DNA of 64,000 bases from an uncultured Rhodopila sp. (GCA_903851415.1 CAINOE010000155.1:58749-122748); one strand, 5' to 3'; shown: positions 8,710 to 17,808, counted from the stretch's first letter. Numbers and translations: made by a program. Notes: generated from the letters alone by a model not told the origin.

Positions 8710-9138
8710 TCAGGATAGCCCCGCCCCCTCATTCCAATTCACCAACACCAACGGCGCGGCGACGCGCGCGAAATGCCGGACATTGTTCGTCACCAGCACC
8801 GCGCCGATCGCCACCGCATGCGCGGCAATCATCATATCCAACTCGCCAATCGGCTGCCCCGTGCTGGTCAGGTAATGCCGTATGCCGGCATAGATGTCCG
8901 CCGCATCCGCGTCCCACGCCAACACCCGCACGATCTTCAGGAACGCGCGGACACTCACATGCAGCCGGTGCGAGGGCGAAATCCGCATCAGCCCATACAT
9001 CAACTCGGCCCGGGTCACCGCCGAAACGCAGGTGCGATCCGGCGGTATCGCGGCCAGCTTCGCTTCGATCTCCGGCGACCGCCCCTTGATCACAAAGCTC
9101 GCCGTATCCGTGTCGAGCATGTGCAGCGGCACCGTCAT
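8710..9138 (-). CDS. vapC: VapC-type PIN-domain toxin
   Basis: A 142-residue PIN-domain ribonuclease of the VapBC type II toxin-antitoxin family. Conserved acidic residues are visible in HMLDTDTASF, in TRAELMYGL and in GELDMMIAAHA, followed by VLVTNNVRHF. The ATG at 9138 overlaps the antitoxin stop (ATGA), the usual toxin-after-antitoxin coupling. Family members cut tRNA or other RNA when freed from the antitoxin; the target here is unknown. Confidence 0.9.
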   Translation of the reverse strand: MTVPLHMLDTDTASFVIKGRSPEIEAKLAAIPPDRTCVSAVTRAELMYGLMRISPSHRLHVSVRAFLKIVRVLAWDADAADIYAGIRHYLTSTGQPIGELDMMIAAHAVAIGAVLVTNNVRHFARVAAPLVLVNWNEGAGLS

Positions 9139-9398
9139 TCGTCGAACACGCCACGCTCCGGCGGAACCACATTCATCGGCCGATCGGCCATGAAGTCGTC
9201 GGGCGCATCGACCGAGTGCACGAGCGCGAAGAAATCCTCCCACGCCCGAACCCCGGGCCGGGTGGACAGCAGGACATCGCCGGTCCGGTCATCCCGGGTG
9301 GCATACACTTCGGTGCCCTCGAAGCGGAATTCCGCGGGCAGCCGCACGGCCTGGCTGGCGCCGTTCTTGAACAGCTTGGCGGTAAGGGTTTCCGTCAT
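9135..9398 (-). CDS. vapB: VapB-type antitoxin, AbrB-like DNA-binding
   Basis: An 87-residue protein with an N-terminal swapped-hairpin AbrB/SpoVT domain (AKLFKNGASQAVRLPAEFRF, the VapB/MazE signature). Its C-terminal tail should bind and block the adjacent toxin. The Met at 9398 is preceded by GGAGGTTGCC, a strong ribosome binding site. It is first in the operon and probably represses it together with the toxin through the palindrome at 9418-9435. Confidence 0.9.
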   Translation of the reverse strand: MTETLTAKLFKNGASQAVRLPAEFRFEGTEVYATRDDRTGDVLLSTRPGVRAWEDFFALVHSVDAPDDFMADRPMNVVPPERGVFDE

Positions 9399-9417
9399 GG
9401 CAACCTCCATCGGCAGA

Positions 9418-9435
9418 ATATAGACCGCAGTATAT
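9418..9435 (-). promoter_or_regulatory. probable vapBC operator overlapping the promoter
   Basis: ATATA and TATAT half-sites flank an 8-base spacer. On the reverse strand the right side reads TATACT, a good -10 element, about 30 bases before the antitoxin start. This arrangement fits autorepression by VapBC. Confidence 0.45.
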
Positions 9436-9525
9436 ATCCTGCGCCCGGCTGTTTGCAAGCATTTCCCCCACCATCCAACCGCCCTAATCTCCCGCCCGCA
9501 AACCAAAGGGCAGGAAACACCCACC

Positions 9526-10311
9526 ATGCAGCACGGCCCCTACGAGCACATCGCCGCATCTACCTCCGGCCATGTGGCCACCATCGAAATCCGCCGCGGC
9601 CCGAACAATTTCGTCGATACCGACATGGTCGCCGAGATCGCCGCCGCGCTCGAACACTACGACCGCACCCCGGAGGTCCGCGCTATCGTCCTCTGTGCCG
9701 AGGGCAAGCATTTCTGCGCCGGCGCCGACTTCGCCTCTCGCGGCCTCGACGGCCTAGCCCGCGGCGCCAAAAGCGGCCGGCATCTCTACAAGGAAGCCCA
9801 ACGCCTCTGGCGCACCGGCAAGCCCATCGTCGCCGCCGTCCACGGCGCCGCCGTCGGTGCCGGGATCGGCCTCGCCGTCATGGCGGATTTCCGCGTCGCC
9901 TGCGCGGAGGCGCGGTTTTCCGCCAATTTCACCCGCCTCGGCTTCCATCCCGGCTTCGGCCTGACCGTCACCCTGCCGCGCCTGATCGGGGACCAGCAGG
10001 CCGCGCTGCTGATGTATACCGGCCGCCGCATCACCGGCGAGGACGCGCTAAAGATCGGCCTGGTCGACTACTGCGTCCCGGCAAAAGATGTGCGCGCCAA
10101 AGCCGTCGAACTCGCCACCGAGATCGCCCAGTCGGCGCCGCTCGCGGTCATCTCCACCCGGGAAACCCTGCGCCGCGACCTGGCCGACGCCGTGTCCCGC
10201 GCAACCGAGCGCGAATACGAAGAACAGGACTGGCTGCGCCACACCGCCGACTTCCAGGAGGGCACCAGGGCGATGGCCGAACGCCGCCTGCCCGACTTCC
10301 AGGCGCGGTAA
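9526..10311 (+). CDS. enoyl-CoA hydratase/isomerase (crotonase) family protein
   Basis: A 261-residue crotonase-fold protein of normal length. Oxyanion-hole segments are visible in KHFCAGADFASR and AAVHGAAVGAGIGLAVMADF. Family members hydrate or isomerise acyl-CoA thioesters. The usual catalytic Glu positions are not clear (the second region reads LGFHPGFGLTVTLPRLIG), so hydratase chemistry is not assured. An AGGAAACACCC ribosome binding site precedes the ATG. Divergent from vapBC. Confidence 0.85.
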   Translation: MQHGPYEHIAASTSGHVATIEIRRGPNNFVDTDMVAEIAAALEHYDRTPEVRAIVLCAEGKHFCAGADFASRGLDGLARGAKSGRHLYKEAQRLWRTGKPIVAAVHGAAVGAGIGLAVMADFRVACAEARFSANFTRLGFHPGFGLTVTLPRLIGDQQAALLMYTGRRITGEDALKIGLVDYCVPAKDVRAKAVELATEIAQSAPLAVISTRETLRRDLADAVSRATEREYEEQDWLRHTADFQEGTRAMAERRLPDFQAR

Positions 10312-10380
10312 CGGCGAAACGTCCTCACACCTGTCCGGCCGCGTGCTATGAAAAAGCCCCCTGATCCGGGAGTAGCCGCG

Positions 10381-11415
10381 ATGTCCAGTCAAGAGCAGGC
10401 ACGCCAACCGTTTCCGCATCCCCGCGTCCGGCCCGACTGGCTGGCGAAACTGCATGAAGACATCATCGATCCGGCGCAGCCGATCATCGACCCGCACCAT
10501 CATTTGTGGCGGGCGAGGCCGGACCGTTATCTGCTGGAAGACCTCGCCGCCGACATCCAAACCGGCCACAACGTGCTCGCCACGGTGTTCATCCAGTGCG
10601 GCCAGGAATACCGCCCCGACGGACCGCCGGAACTACGCCCCGTAGGCGAAACCGAATTCGTCGTCGGCGAGACGGCCCAACAGGGCGCCTTCCGTCCCTG
10701 CGCCGGGATCGCCGGCCACGCCGACTGCACCCTGGGCGAGCGGATCGACTCCGTCCTGCAAGCCCATATCGAGGCTGGCGGCGGCCGCTTCAAAGGCATC
10801 CGCCACAGCGGCGCCTACGATCCCGGCATCGCCCCGACGGCGCCTCCCGGCGCACCCCCCGGCCTGTACAAAGATCCCGCCTTCCGCGCCGGCTTCGGCC
10901 GCCTGCAGCGCTTCGGCCTGACTTTCGATGCCTGGCTATATCACCCGCAATTGGCCGATTTGCTGGATCTATTAAGGGCGTTCCCGGACCAGAAAGTCGT
11001 GCTGAACCACGCGGGCGGTCCCCTCGGCGTCGGCCCCTACGAGGATCGCCGGGCGGAGGTATTCGCGCAGTGGCGTGCGTATATCACCGAATTGGCGGAT
11101 TGCCGGAACCTGCATATCAAGCTCGGCGGCCTGGCGATGGCGGTGAACGGCTTCGGCTTCGATCGGCAGCCGCTGCCGCCCTCCTCCGGGGAGATGGCCG
11201 CCGCCTGGCGCCCGTATTTCGAGCACGCGATCGAGACCTTCGGCGCCGACAGGTGCATGTTCGAGAGCAACTTCCCGGTCGACAAGGGCATGTGCGCCTA
11301 TCCCGTTCTCTGGAACGCCTTCAAGCGGATCGCCGCGGGATGCTCGGCGGATGAGAAGGCGGCGTTGTTCCATCGGACCGCGCAGCGCTTCTACGATCTG
11401 CCGCCCGTGGCGTAG
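10381..11415 (+). CDS. amidohydrolase, COG3618 TIM-barrel type
   Basis: A 344-residue metal-dependent hydrolase of the amidohydrolase_2 group, which includes lactonases and 2-pyrone-4,6-dicarboxylate hydrolase-like enzymes. The first strand carries IIDPHHHLWR, and later residues are seen in FKGIRHSG, VVLNHAGGP and MFESNFPVDK (the barrel-end Asp). The Met at 10381 follows CGGGAG and fits the family's length; an in-frame ATG 11 codons upstream is less likely. It follows the crotonase by 69 bases, so the two may share a catabolic role, but the substrate is unknown. Confidence 0.83.
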   Translation: MSSQEQARQPFPHPRVRPDWLAKLHEDIIDPAQPIIDPHHHLWRARPDRYLLEDLAADIQTGHNVLATVFIQCGQEYRPDGPPELRPVGETEFVVGETAQQGAFRPCAGIAGHADCTLGERIDSVLQAHIEAGGGRFKGIRHSGAYDPGIAPTAPPGAPPGLYKDPAFRAGFGRLQRFGLTFDAWLYHPQLADLLDLLRAFPDQKVVLNHAGGPLGVGPYEDRRAEVFAQWRAYITELADCRNLHIKLGGLAMAVNGFGFDRQPLPPSSGEMAAAWRPYFEHAIETFGADRCMFESNFPVDKGMCAYPVLWNAFKRIAAGCSADEKAALFHRTAQRFYDLPPVA

Positions 11416-11516
11416 CGCAACCGCGCGCATGAGTGTCGGGTCTGTAACCCGCGCCGTTTGAACCATGCTGCTCCGTAAGCGTTGCGGCGAGATCGTCCAA
11501 CGCGGAGGAGAAATTC

Positions 11517-12059
11517 ATGCAACGGCGCAACGCGCTTATGACGGTTTCCGGCATCCTGGCGACTTCGGCTTTCATGGCCCTCCCGCGCCGCGGGGTTCTG
11601 GCGCAGAGCGTGGCGGATTCGGGCACGCCGATGCGCCTGACGGCGTCCGGCTACCGGGAACAGACGCTCAAGTCCGGCAATTTCTCAAAGCAGATCAGCC
11701 AGCTTGCGGTGGCAAACGCCACGCGCCCCAAGGTCAGGCAATTCGCGCAGTTTGAGGTGGCCGAGCAGACAACCGTCGCCCAGGTCCTCACCGGCGAGGC
11801 CGATCCGCCGCCTCTCGCGCTCGACCCGCACGAGGCTGAACTGATGGGTCAACTGGAGGCGCAGTCCGGCAAGGAGTTTGACGGCCAATTCATCCACAGC
11901 CAGATCATCGGCCACCAGCAGCTTCTCAACATTCAGCAGGCGTTCCTGAACGGCGCCGTGTCCACTGAAGAATATGAGCCGGTCGCGGTCATGGCCCGCA
12001 TGGTGATCCAGATGCACCTGACGATGCTGCAGGATCTGCAAAACGAGGTCGCTGCGTAG
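11517..12059 (+). CDS. exported DUF4142 family protein
   Basis: A 180-residue protein starting MQRRNALMTVSGILATSAFM, a signal peptide with twin arginines, and a probable cleavage site after VLAQ. The mature part is helical with the ferritin-like DUF4142 pattern (FSKQISQLAVANA, VRQFAQFEVAEQ, FIHSQIIGHQQLL). The function of the family is not established. A GGAGGAGAAATTC ribosome binding site precedes the ATG. It stands alone. Confidence 0.8.
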   Translation: MQRRNALMTVSGILATSAFMALPRRGVLAQSVADSGTPMRLTASGYREQTLKSGNFSKQISQLAVANATRPKVRQFAQFEVAEQTTVAQVLTGEADPPPLALDPHEAELMGQLEAQSGKEFDGQFIHSQIIGHQQLLNIQQAFLNGAVSTEEYEPVAVMARMVIQMHLTMLQDLQNEVAA

Positions 12060-12149
12060 CTGAGGTCCCACCCGGGCGCTCGTGCCTTGGTGTCATGGGC
12101 GCGCTTGTCCCGGCCACCACCTGCAGTGCCGCATCAAGCAAAGTCGCGT

Positions 12150-12172
12150 ATGGCCGGATTAAATCCGGCCAT
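12150..12172. repeat. 23-base palindrome between convergent genes
   Basis: ATGGCCGGATT and AATCCGGCCAT form perfect 11-base arms around a single base. It sits between the convergent DUF4142 and ubiV genes. It could act as a two-way terminator hairpin, although neither side has a T-tract, or be a copy of a dispersed palindromic repeat. Confidence 0.5.
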
Positions 12173-12226
12173 GCGCAGGGACGGAAAGACCCGCCGTTCC
12201 ACCGCTTCCGGACCACCGTCGCGGCT

Positions 12227-13141
12227 TCAGGCCGGTTGCAGTTCGTGCTCCACCCAGGCGAGGCCCTCCCGCCCGTGCAGAAATCCGTTCTGCCACGGCG
12301 CCGCGGTCAGCGCGGCCAGATCCCCCGACGCCTCCTCCGGCGTGATGGCGTGGTCCAGCACCGCGCGATAGGCGCGGGCCACCGCCACCATGTCGACATG
12401 CTGCGGCGACAGCCGGAAATGGGTCACCCCCATCCCGCGCAGCGACGCCAGTTCCCGCAGCAGCACCAGATAGCCGTTCGACAGCGTCTGCGTGCCGTTG
12501 ATCGTCAGCAGGTGCGTGCCATCGATGGTATCCGCCGCCAGCCCATCCGGGTCCTGCCCGCAGACGAACTGGCACGAGTCCTTCGTCAGCTCATGCGACC
12601 GCGCATGATAGCAGCGCATCGCCACCGACAACGGCTGCCTTCCGAACACCAGCAGTTCCGTCTCCACAGCCGATCGGCTGGCGAGCACGCGGACGGTGGC
12701 GGCGGTGGCTTCCACCGGCAGCACGATGCGCACGGCCCCGCCGCGGATCAGAACGTCCTGCGTTCCTTCATTGAACACGTTGATATACGGGCCGATGACA
12801 TGCGGCCGACCGGAAACCTCCTGCAGGCAGGCGACATCGTTGGCCTCGACCAGCACGCCGGTTTCCGCCAGCGCCCGCGCCGCCGCGACCTCCCGGTCCA
12901 GGGTCATCAGCGCCAGGGTGGAGCGCACCACCTGCTTGCCGCCCGCTTCCAGACGGGCGACAATCGCCTCGTTGTCCTTCTCGAAGAATGGCTCCCGCTT
13001 CGAGCAGACGACCTCGCCGAAATAGACGCAGTCCAGCTCCGCCTCATCGGCGATGCGGGCATAAAAATCCCGGCGCGTCTCGGGCGCCCAATGGAACAGC
13101 AGCGGACCAAGCGTGAGCTTGCCTTTCGCGGTATTGGTCAT
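12227..13141 (-). CDS. ubiV: UbiV, O2-independent ubiquinone hydroxylation protein (U32 family)
   Basis: A 304-residue U32-family Fe-S protein that works as a heterodimer with UbiU in oxygen-independent hydroxylation of ubiquinone precursors. The four [4Fe-4S] cysteines known from E. coli UbiV (39, 180, 193, 197) have clear equivalents: FGEVVCSKR, then RCYHARS, KDSC and QFVC with the same 13- and 4-residue spacing. The ATG at 13141 overlaps the ubiU stop (ATGA). It is the last gene of ubiT-ubiU-ubiV. Confidence 0.92.
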   Translation of the reverse strand: MTNTAKGKLTLGPLLFHWAPETRRDFYARIADEAELDCVYFGEVVCSKREPFFEKDNEAIVARLEAGGKQVVRSTLALMTLDREVAAARALAETGVLVEANDVACLQEVSGRPHVIGPYINVFNEGTQDVLIRGGAVRIVLPVEATAATVRVLASRSAVETELLVFGRQPLSVAMRCYHARSHELTKDSCQFVCGQDPDGLAADTIDGTHLLTINGTQTLSNGYLVLLRELASLRGMGVTHFRLSPQHVDMVAVARAYRAVLDHAITPEEASGDLAALTAAPWQNGFLHGREGLAWVEHELQPA

Positions 13142-14124
13142 CTCCAGCCCTTCTTGTAGGCGCCATGGGTTTCGCGTTGACCTTCGGCGACGGCGGCGAG
13201 GGTGTTCCCGGCGGAACCGGCCTGGCCGCGGTCGAGCGCGTCGATCGCCTTGCGGAAGCTGCCGACGACCTCGGTGACGTAAGCGCGGCTGCGCTGCCGC
13301 CCCTCGATCTTCAGCGCCGTCACCCCGGCCGCCTGCAATTCGGACAGGATGTCGATCGCGTTCAGCGCAACCGGCTCCTCGAACAGATACGACGTGCGGC
13401 CATGCGTGACATAGCGGCCCTTGCACGGCGTCGGGTAGGCGGCCGGCTCGCCGTGGCTGAAGCGGTTCAGCGTCACGTCGCCGAGGCGCGACAGCGTCTC
13501 CGGCCCGTCCTCCTTGTAAGAAACATGGCTCGCCGGGGCACAGGCGCCCTCGGATGTCGGCGACAGGCCGGTGATGTAGGAGGACAGGAAACATCGCCCT
13601 TCCGACATCGGCCCGACGCTGCCGAAGGCGAACACTTCGGTCTCGATGCCGATGCGGCGCACCAGCGCGGCGACCTGCTCGACCGACAGCACGCGCGGCA
13701 GCACGACGCGGCGGATGTCGAAGCGGTCGCGGTAGAAGGCGATCGACAGCTCGTTGGACGCCGAGGCCTGCACCGACAAATGCCGCCGCAGGTCAGGGTG
13801 CTTCGTCGCGGCGTAGTCCAGCACGCCGATATCGGCCAGGATCACCCCGTCGACGCCGGCCCGCGCCGCATTGTCGATCGCCGCGTGCCACGGCCCGGCA
13901 TCGCCCGCCCGGGGGAAAGTGTTGACCGCGGCCAGCACCTTGCGGCCGTGGCGGTGCGCATAGGCGACGCCCTCGGCCATCTCATCGGGGTCGAAATTCA
14001 GGCCGGGGTAGTTCCGGGCGTTGGTGCAATCGCGGAAGCCGCAATAGACCGTGTCGGCACCGGCATCGACCGCGGCGCGCAACGCCGCGGGAGTGCCGGC
14101 GGGGCAAACCAGTTCGAGGCTCAT
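13138..14124 (-). CDS. ubiU: UbiU, O2-independent ubiquinone hydroxylation protein (U32 family)
   Basis: A 328-residue U32-family protein, partner of UbiV. It aligns throughout with E. coli UbiU: ELVCPAGTPAALRAAV, RVVLPRVLSVEQV, GRCFLSSYITG, EGAC, CKGRYV and KIEGRQRSRAYV. Of the four Fe-S cysteines known in E. coli (169, 176, 193, 232), three are present, but the first is Gly (GSVGPMSEGRC instead of SLCIMSEGRC). The start overlaps the ubiT stop and its own stop overlaps ubiV, so the three genes are coupled. Confidence 0.93.
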   Translation of the reverse strand: MSLELVCPAGTPAALRAAVDAGADTVYCGFRDCTNARNYPGLNFDPDEMAEGVAYAHRHGRKVLAAVNTFPRAGDAGPWHAAIDNAARAGVDGVILADIGVLDYAATKHPDLRRHLSVQASASNELSIAFYRDRFDIRRVVLPRVLSVEQVAALVRRIGIETEVFAFGSVGPMSEGRCFLSSYITGLSPTSEGACAPASHVSYKEDGPETLSRLGDVTLNRFSHGEPAAYPTPCKGRYVTHGRTSYLFEEPVALNAIDILSELQAAGVTALKIEGRQRSRAYVTEVVGSFRKAIDALDRGQAGSAGNTLAAVAEGQRETHGAYKKGWR

Positions 14125-14813
14125 GGGGCTCCTGTCGCGGCACTATCGGTCCGCATCTGTCTGACATCGAATTTGGCAACGCGCGCCTTCAGCGCCTTCA
14201 CTTCGGCCCGCAGCGCGTCGCATTCCGCGCCGAGGTCGCGCGCCGGGCCGTCGGCCTCATGCAGCCGGGCATGGATCGTCGCGATCCGGGCACGGGCGCG
14301 CCCGATGGCATCGTCCACCCCTCGGGCGATCCGCCGCGCCGGGCGTTCGAATGGGCCGAAGATCGCGGCGATCTCGTCGGTGATGGCGATCTCCTCGCGA
14401 TCCAGCGTGTTGCGCACCGCGACGATGACGGCGGTGGAGCCGGTGATCTCGATTTCCCGGCTAAAGAACATGGCGTCGCCGTCGGTGCGGCCTTCCAGCA
14501 GGTCGATCAGCGCCATCAGGTTGCCGCGGATCTCCGCGTCGGGCGCCAGCGGTTCGTCGCCGGGCCTGGCGCGGACATCCGCGCCGGGCAGCACGCGCAC
14601 ATCCATCTTCCCGCCGCCGAATTCGATCGCGAAGCGATGCGGCAGGTCGCTCGGGAAGACATGCACCACGGCGGGATCGAGCCGGGCAAAATTGGCGACC
14701 AGGCGCGGGTGGCGGCGGCGCATGGCGCGGGTCAGCAACACGGTCAGGCGCGCCAGGACCGGGCCTGGGATGAGCGAGAGGGTCGCGGCGGCGAGCGGGC
14801 GGGATCGTTGCAT
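14121..14813 (-). CDS. ubiT: UbiT, SCP2-domain accessory protein for anaerobic ubiquinone synthesis
   Basis: A 230-residue protein with an SCP2-type lipid-binding domain in the middle (HRFAIEFGGGKMDVRVLPG, ITGSTAVIVAVRNTLD). It is the anaerobic counterpart of UbiJ, which scaffolds ubiquinone precursors. The C-terminal third is helical and charged, probably a coiled coil. It is first in the ubiTUV operon, and its promoter region carries a perfect Fnr-type box centred about 63 bases upstream of the start. Confidence 0.85.
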   Translation of the reverse strand: MQRSRPLAAATLSLIPGPVLARLTVLLTRAMRRRHPRLVANFARLDPAVVHVFPSDLPHRFAIEFGGGKMDVRVLPGADVRARPGDEPLAPDAEIRGNLMALIDLLEGRTDGDAMFFSREIEITGSTAVIVAVRNTLDREEIAITDEIAAIFGPFERPARRIARGVDDAIGRARARIATIHARLHEADGPARDLGAECDALRAEVKALKARVAKFDVRQMRTDSAATGAP

Positions 14814-14869
14814 GAAGGACAGGTCCAGATTCAGTCCTCTTCATGGTGGGCCTCGCAGCCCTCGGGACA

Positions 14870-14883
14870 TTGATCTGGATCAA
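14870..14883 (-). promoter_or_regulatory. Fnr/FixK-type binding site for ubiTUV
   Basis: TTGATCTGGATCAA matches the Fnr consensus TTGAT-N4-ATCAA at every fixed base. It lies in the 151-base gap upstream of ubiT, about 57 bases from the ATG edge to edge, a distance that fits activation. Induction of the operon when oxygen is low is the expected outcome. Confidence 0.85.
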
Positions 14884-14964
14884 ACGTGCGCGGCGGGTCA
14901 GCTCCTACGCAACAATCGAACAACACGGAAATCGAAACAGTAAGCCAAAAATCCGCGTCCGCCT

Positions 14965-17808
14965 CTACGGAGATGATCGTCCTGCCAAAAGCGCCTCGAT
15001 CCGGTCGACCAGATCGTTCGTGCCAATCGGCTTGTGCGCCAGGGAGTAGGCGCCGGAAATCGCCGCGCCCATGGCGAGGGCCGCCTCGTCGCCGACATAG
15101 CCGGTCAGCAGCACCGCCGGCAGCTCGGCGCGCAGACTCTGCGCGGCCCGGATCAGGGCGATGCCGTTCATCCCCGGCATCGACAGGTCGGTCACGAGAA
15201 CATCCGCAGCCTGCCCGCTGGCGAGCAGCGCGAGCGCCGCCTCGCCGCCCGCGGCCACCAGCACGTCGTAGCCCCGGTCCTCCAGGTTCTGCGCCAGAAG
15301 GTCGCGCAGCGCCTCCTCGTCGTCCACAAGGAGCACGCGCGCGGATGCCGACGCGATCCTGGTTCCGGACTCCGCCGCTTCGGCTTCAACGCAAGGCGCA
15401 ACCGTCTCCCGGGCGCCGCTGTCAGGATCATGCGCAGGCAGCCACAGCGTGACGGTGGTGCCGTTGCCCGGGCCGCTCTCGACCGTCAACGCGCCGCCGG
15501 ATTGTTCGGCGAAGCCCCGCGCCATCGGCAGGCCAAGCCCGGTGCCGACACCGGCGGGCTTGGTCGTGAAGAACGGTTCGAACGCGCGGGCAAGCGTCTT
15601 TGCGTCCATGCCCGTGCCGGTATCGGAGACCTCGATCCTCACATAGCGGCCGGCGGACAGCCCGGCACTGTCGGCGGACACGTCGTCGGCCGCCGCGGAG
15701 ATGGTCAGCCACCCGCCCCCGGGCATCGCGTCGCGGGCATTGGTGGCAAGGTTGACCAGGACCGTCTCAAGCTGCGCCTTGTCAACGAAAAGCCGCGGAA
15801 GATCATCGGCCAGGCCAATCCGCACCTCGATGCCGGCGCCCAGGGTATGAACGAAAATTTCCTTCAGGCTGCCGAGTACCGCGTCAATGTCCAGCGTTTC
15901 GCCGCGCAGATTCCCGCGCCGCCCGAAGGCGAGCAGCCGCCGTGTGATGGCCCCGCCGCGCTCGGCCGCCTCGAGCGCGAGCCCCGCCAGCCGGGCAACG
16001 CCCGGTTCGTCTCCCGGACGACGCTCGATCAGCGTGGCGGCGCCCTTGACCATCTGCAGCACATTGTTGAAATCGTGGGCGATGCCGCCGGCAAGCTGGC
16101 CCAGCGCCTCGACCCGCTCGGCATGGGCGGCCCGCTCCTGCGCCGCTTCGCGCGCCTCTGTCTCGCTGCGCAGCCGCGCCAGAAGATCGTCGTTCTCCCG
16201 CAGTCGCGCCTTCAGATCCTCGGTCAGTTTGCGCAGCTCCAGCGCGGCCTGCACGCGGCCGGTGACGACCTCGGAGAACAGCACCGCTCCGCCGATGGTG
16301 CCGTCCGCCCGCCGCCAGGGTGCCATCTCCCAATGCAGGAACTCGATTTGCCCGTCGGTGCGCGGGAAGGGGTCTTCCGCGGCTGAGAGGGTGTCCCCGG
16401 CCAGCACGCGGCGGTGGATTGCGCGCCGCTGCTCGGGGAGGTCGGGGAAAAGGTCATAATGGCTGCGGCCGATAAGCGACTCCGGCAGGCCATCGCCGAG
16501 CTGGTGGTCGAGCGCGAAACGGCGGCTGGCGGCCAAATAGCGCATGTCCGTGTCGAACATCGCGATCGACGCCGGGGTCCGGTCGATGAACAGCCGCAAC
16601 AGCGCATCGCTCTCGGCCTTCGCGGCCGCGAGTTCGCGCTCCGCGGTCACGTCCCGCAAAAACACGGTCAACCCGTCGGCGGACGGATAGGCATGCGCAT
16701 CGAAATAGGCATTGGAACCAGCGAAGCAGTCGTCCGCCCCGGTCGGCATGCCGCCTTCCACCGCCGCCCGGCAGGCCATGCCGATGAGGCTGCTTTCCAG
16801 TTCCGGAAACATGTCCCAAACAACCTGCCCCATCAGGTCACGGCCGTGCGCGATCTGAGCCTTGGCGCGCGCGTTGAGGTAAGTGAATCGCCAGTCGCGG
16901 TCGACGACGATCACGCTGTCGGTCGTGCTCTCGAGCGCGATATGCAGGGCGCGCGTGTGCAGCGCGCGCTCCTCCAGGATCGCCTGCTGGTGGCGGCTCT
17001 CGGCCAGGGCCTTGTGCAGGGCTTTATTCGCCGTCCTGTCCCGCACCGTGGCGATCGTCAGCGCCTCGCCATCGATCTCGATGGGGCTGATGCTGACGTC
17101 CACAACGAATTCCTCGCCGTCGCCCCGCACCGCGACAAGGTCCAGTCCCGCCCCAACCTCGCGCAGGCGCGGTTCAGCCGGGTATGACGCCATCGGCGAT
17201 GCATGATCTTCCCGAAGCCGTCGCGGCAACAGGGTGTCCACCGGCGCGCCGATGAGTTCGCCGCGCGGCATGCGAAACAGGTCCACCATCCGCTGGTTGA
17301 CGTTCGTGATTCGGCCCCGCCGATCGGCCAGAAGGATGGCGTCCGGGTAGGCTTCGAACATGGCGGCGAAAGTCCGGGTATGGTGACGGGCCCGATCGAT
17401 CGCCTTGCGCATTGCCCCGGCGATGAACACCACCGCACTCGCCGTCGCCGCAAACAGCAGCAGCACGGAGGTCTGCCGGACGCCCTCCAGCCGGAACGAG
17501 ACCACGTCCGGCAGCACGAACAGCCAGGCGCAGAGCGTCGCCATGGCGATCGAGAAGAACCCGGCCGCCGTGCCGCAGAACAGAGTTGCCGCGATCACCG
17601 CCGGAAACAGCGAGAGGAACTGGGCCCCGGGAACGGCGGACCCGAACGCCACCTGCAGGGTCGTGGCCGCCGCGACCAGGCCCGCCGCGAGCAGGTACGC
17701 GTTGAACGTGCCGGGCTGAAAGTGCCGCGGGCTGAAATAGAGCCGGCTGAAGTCGCCGTGTTTGATCGCGCCCGTGATCAGCGGGCTGACATCGAGGGAA
17801 TGGATCAT
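14965..17808 (-). CDS. hybrid PAS sensor histidine kinase with C-terminal receiver
   Basis: About 947 residues. In order: a four-helix membrane region near the N-terminus (FNAYLLAAGLVAAATTLQV to ASAVVFIAGAM, DUF4118-like), three or more PAS domains, a HisKA box with AGGIAHDFNNVL, an ATPase domain with NLATNARDAMPGG, DTGTGMD and GTGLGLPMARG, and a receiver domain with VLLVDDEE, VTDLSMPG and HKPIG. It phosphorylates itself at the His and probably relays to its own receiver. The signal is unknown. The chosen ATG follows a weak ribosome binding site; a TTG at 17910 would overlap coaE. It precedes ubiTUV on the same strand but has its own gap. Confidence 0.88.
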   Translation of the reverse strand: MIHSLDVSPLITGAIKHGDFSRLYFSPRHFQPGTFNAYLLAAGLVAAATTLQVAFGSAVPGAQFLSLFPAVIAATLFCGTAAGFFSIAMATLCAWLFVLPDVVSFRLEGVRQTSVLLLFAATASAVVFIAGAMRKAIDRARHHTRTFAAMFEAYPDAILLADRRGRITNVNQRMVDLFRMPRGELIGAPVDTLLPRRLREDHASPMASYPAEPRLREVGAGLDLVAVRGDGEEFVVDVSISPIEIDGEALTIATVRDRTANKALHKALAESRHQQAILEERALHTRALHIALESTTDSVIVVDRDWRFTYLNARAKAQIAHGRDLMGQVVWDMFPELESSLIGMACRAAVEGGMPTGADDCFAGSNAYFDAHAYPSADGLTVFLRDVTAERELAAAKAESDALLRLFIDRTPASIAMFDTDMRYLAASRRFALDHQLGDGLPESLIGRSHYDLFPDLPEQRRAIHRRVLAGDTLSAAEDPFPRTDGQIEFLHWEMAPWRRADGTIGGAVLFSEVVTGRVQAALELRKLTEDLKARLRENDDLLARLRSETEAREAAQERAAHAERVEALGQLAGGIAHDFNNVLQMVKGAATLIERRPGDEPGVARLAGLALEAAERGGAITRRLLAFGRRGNLRGETLDIDAVLGSLKEIFVHTLGAGIEVRIGLADDLPRLFVDKAQLETVLVNLATNARDAMPGGGWLTISAAADDVSADSAGLSAGRYVRIEVSDTGTGMDAKTLARAFEPFFTTKPAGVGTGLGLPMARGFAEQSGGALTVESGPGNGTTVTLWLPAHDPDSGARETVAPCVEAEAAESGTRIASASARVLLVDDEEALRDLLAQNLEDRGYDVLVAAGGEAALALLASGQAADVLVTDLSMPGMNGIALIRAAQSLRAELPAVLLTGYVGDEAALAMGAAISGAYSLAHKPIGTNDLVDRIEALLAGRSSP

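Noticed and set aside
13165..14943. Long open frame of 592 codons on the + strand
   Set aside because: It is antisense to ubiU and ubiT, has Arg/Ala-rich composition without any family match, and is explained by high GC content.
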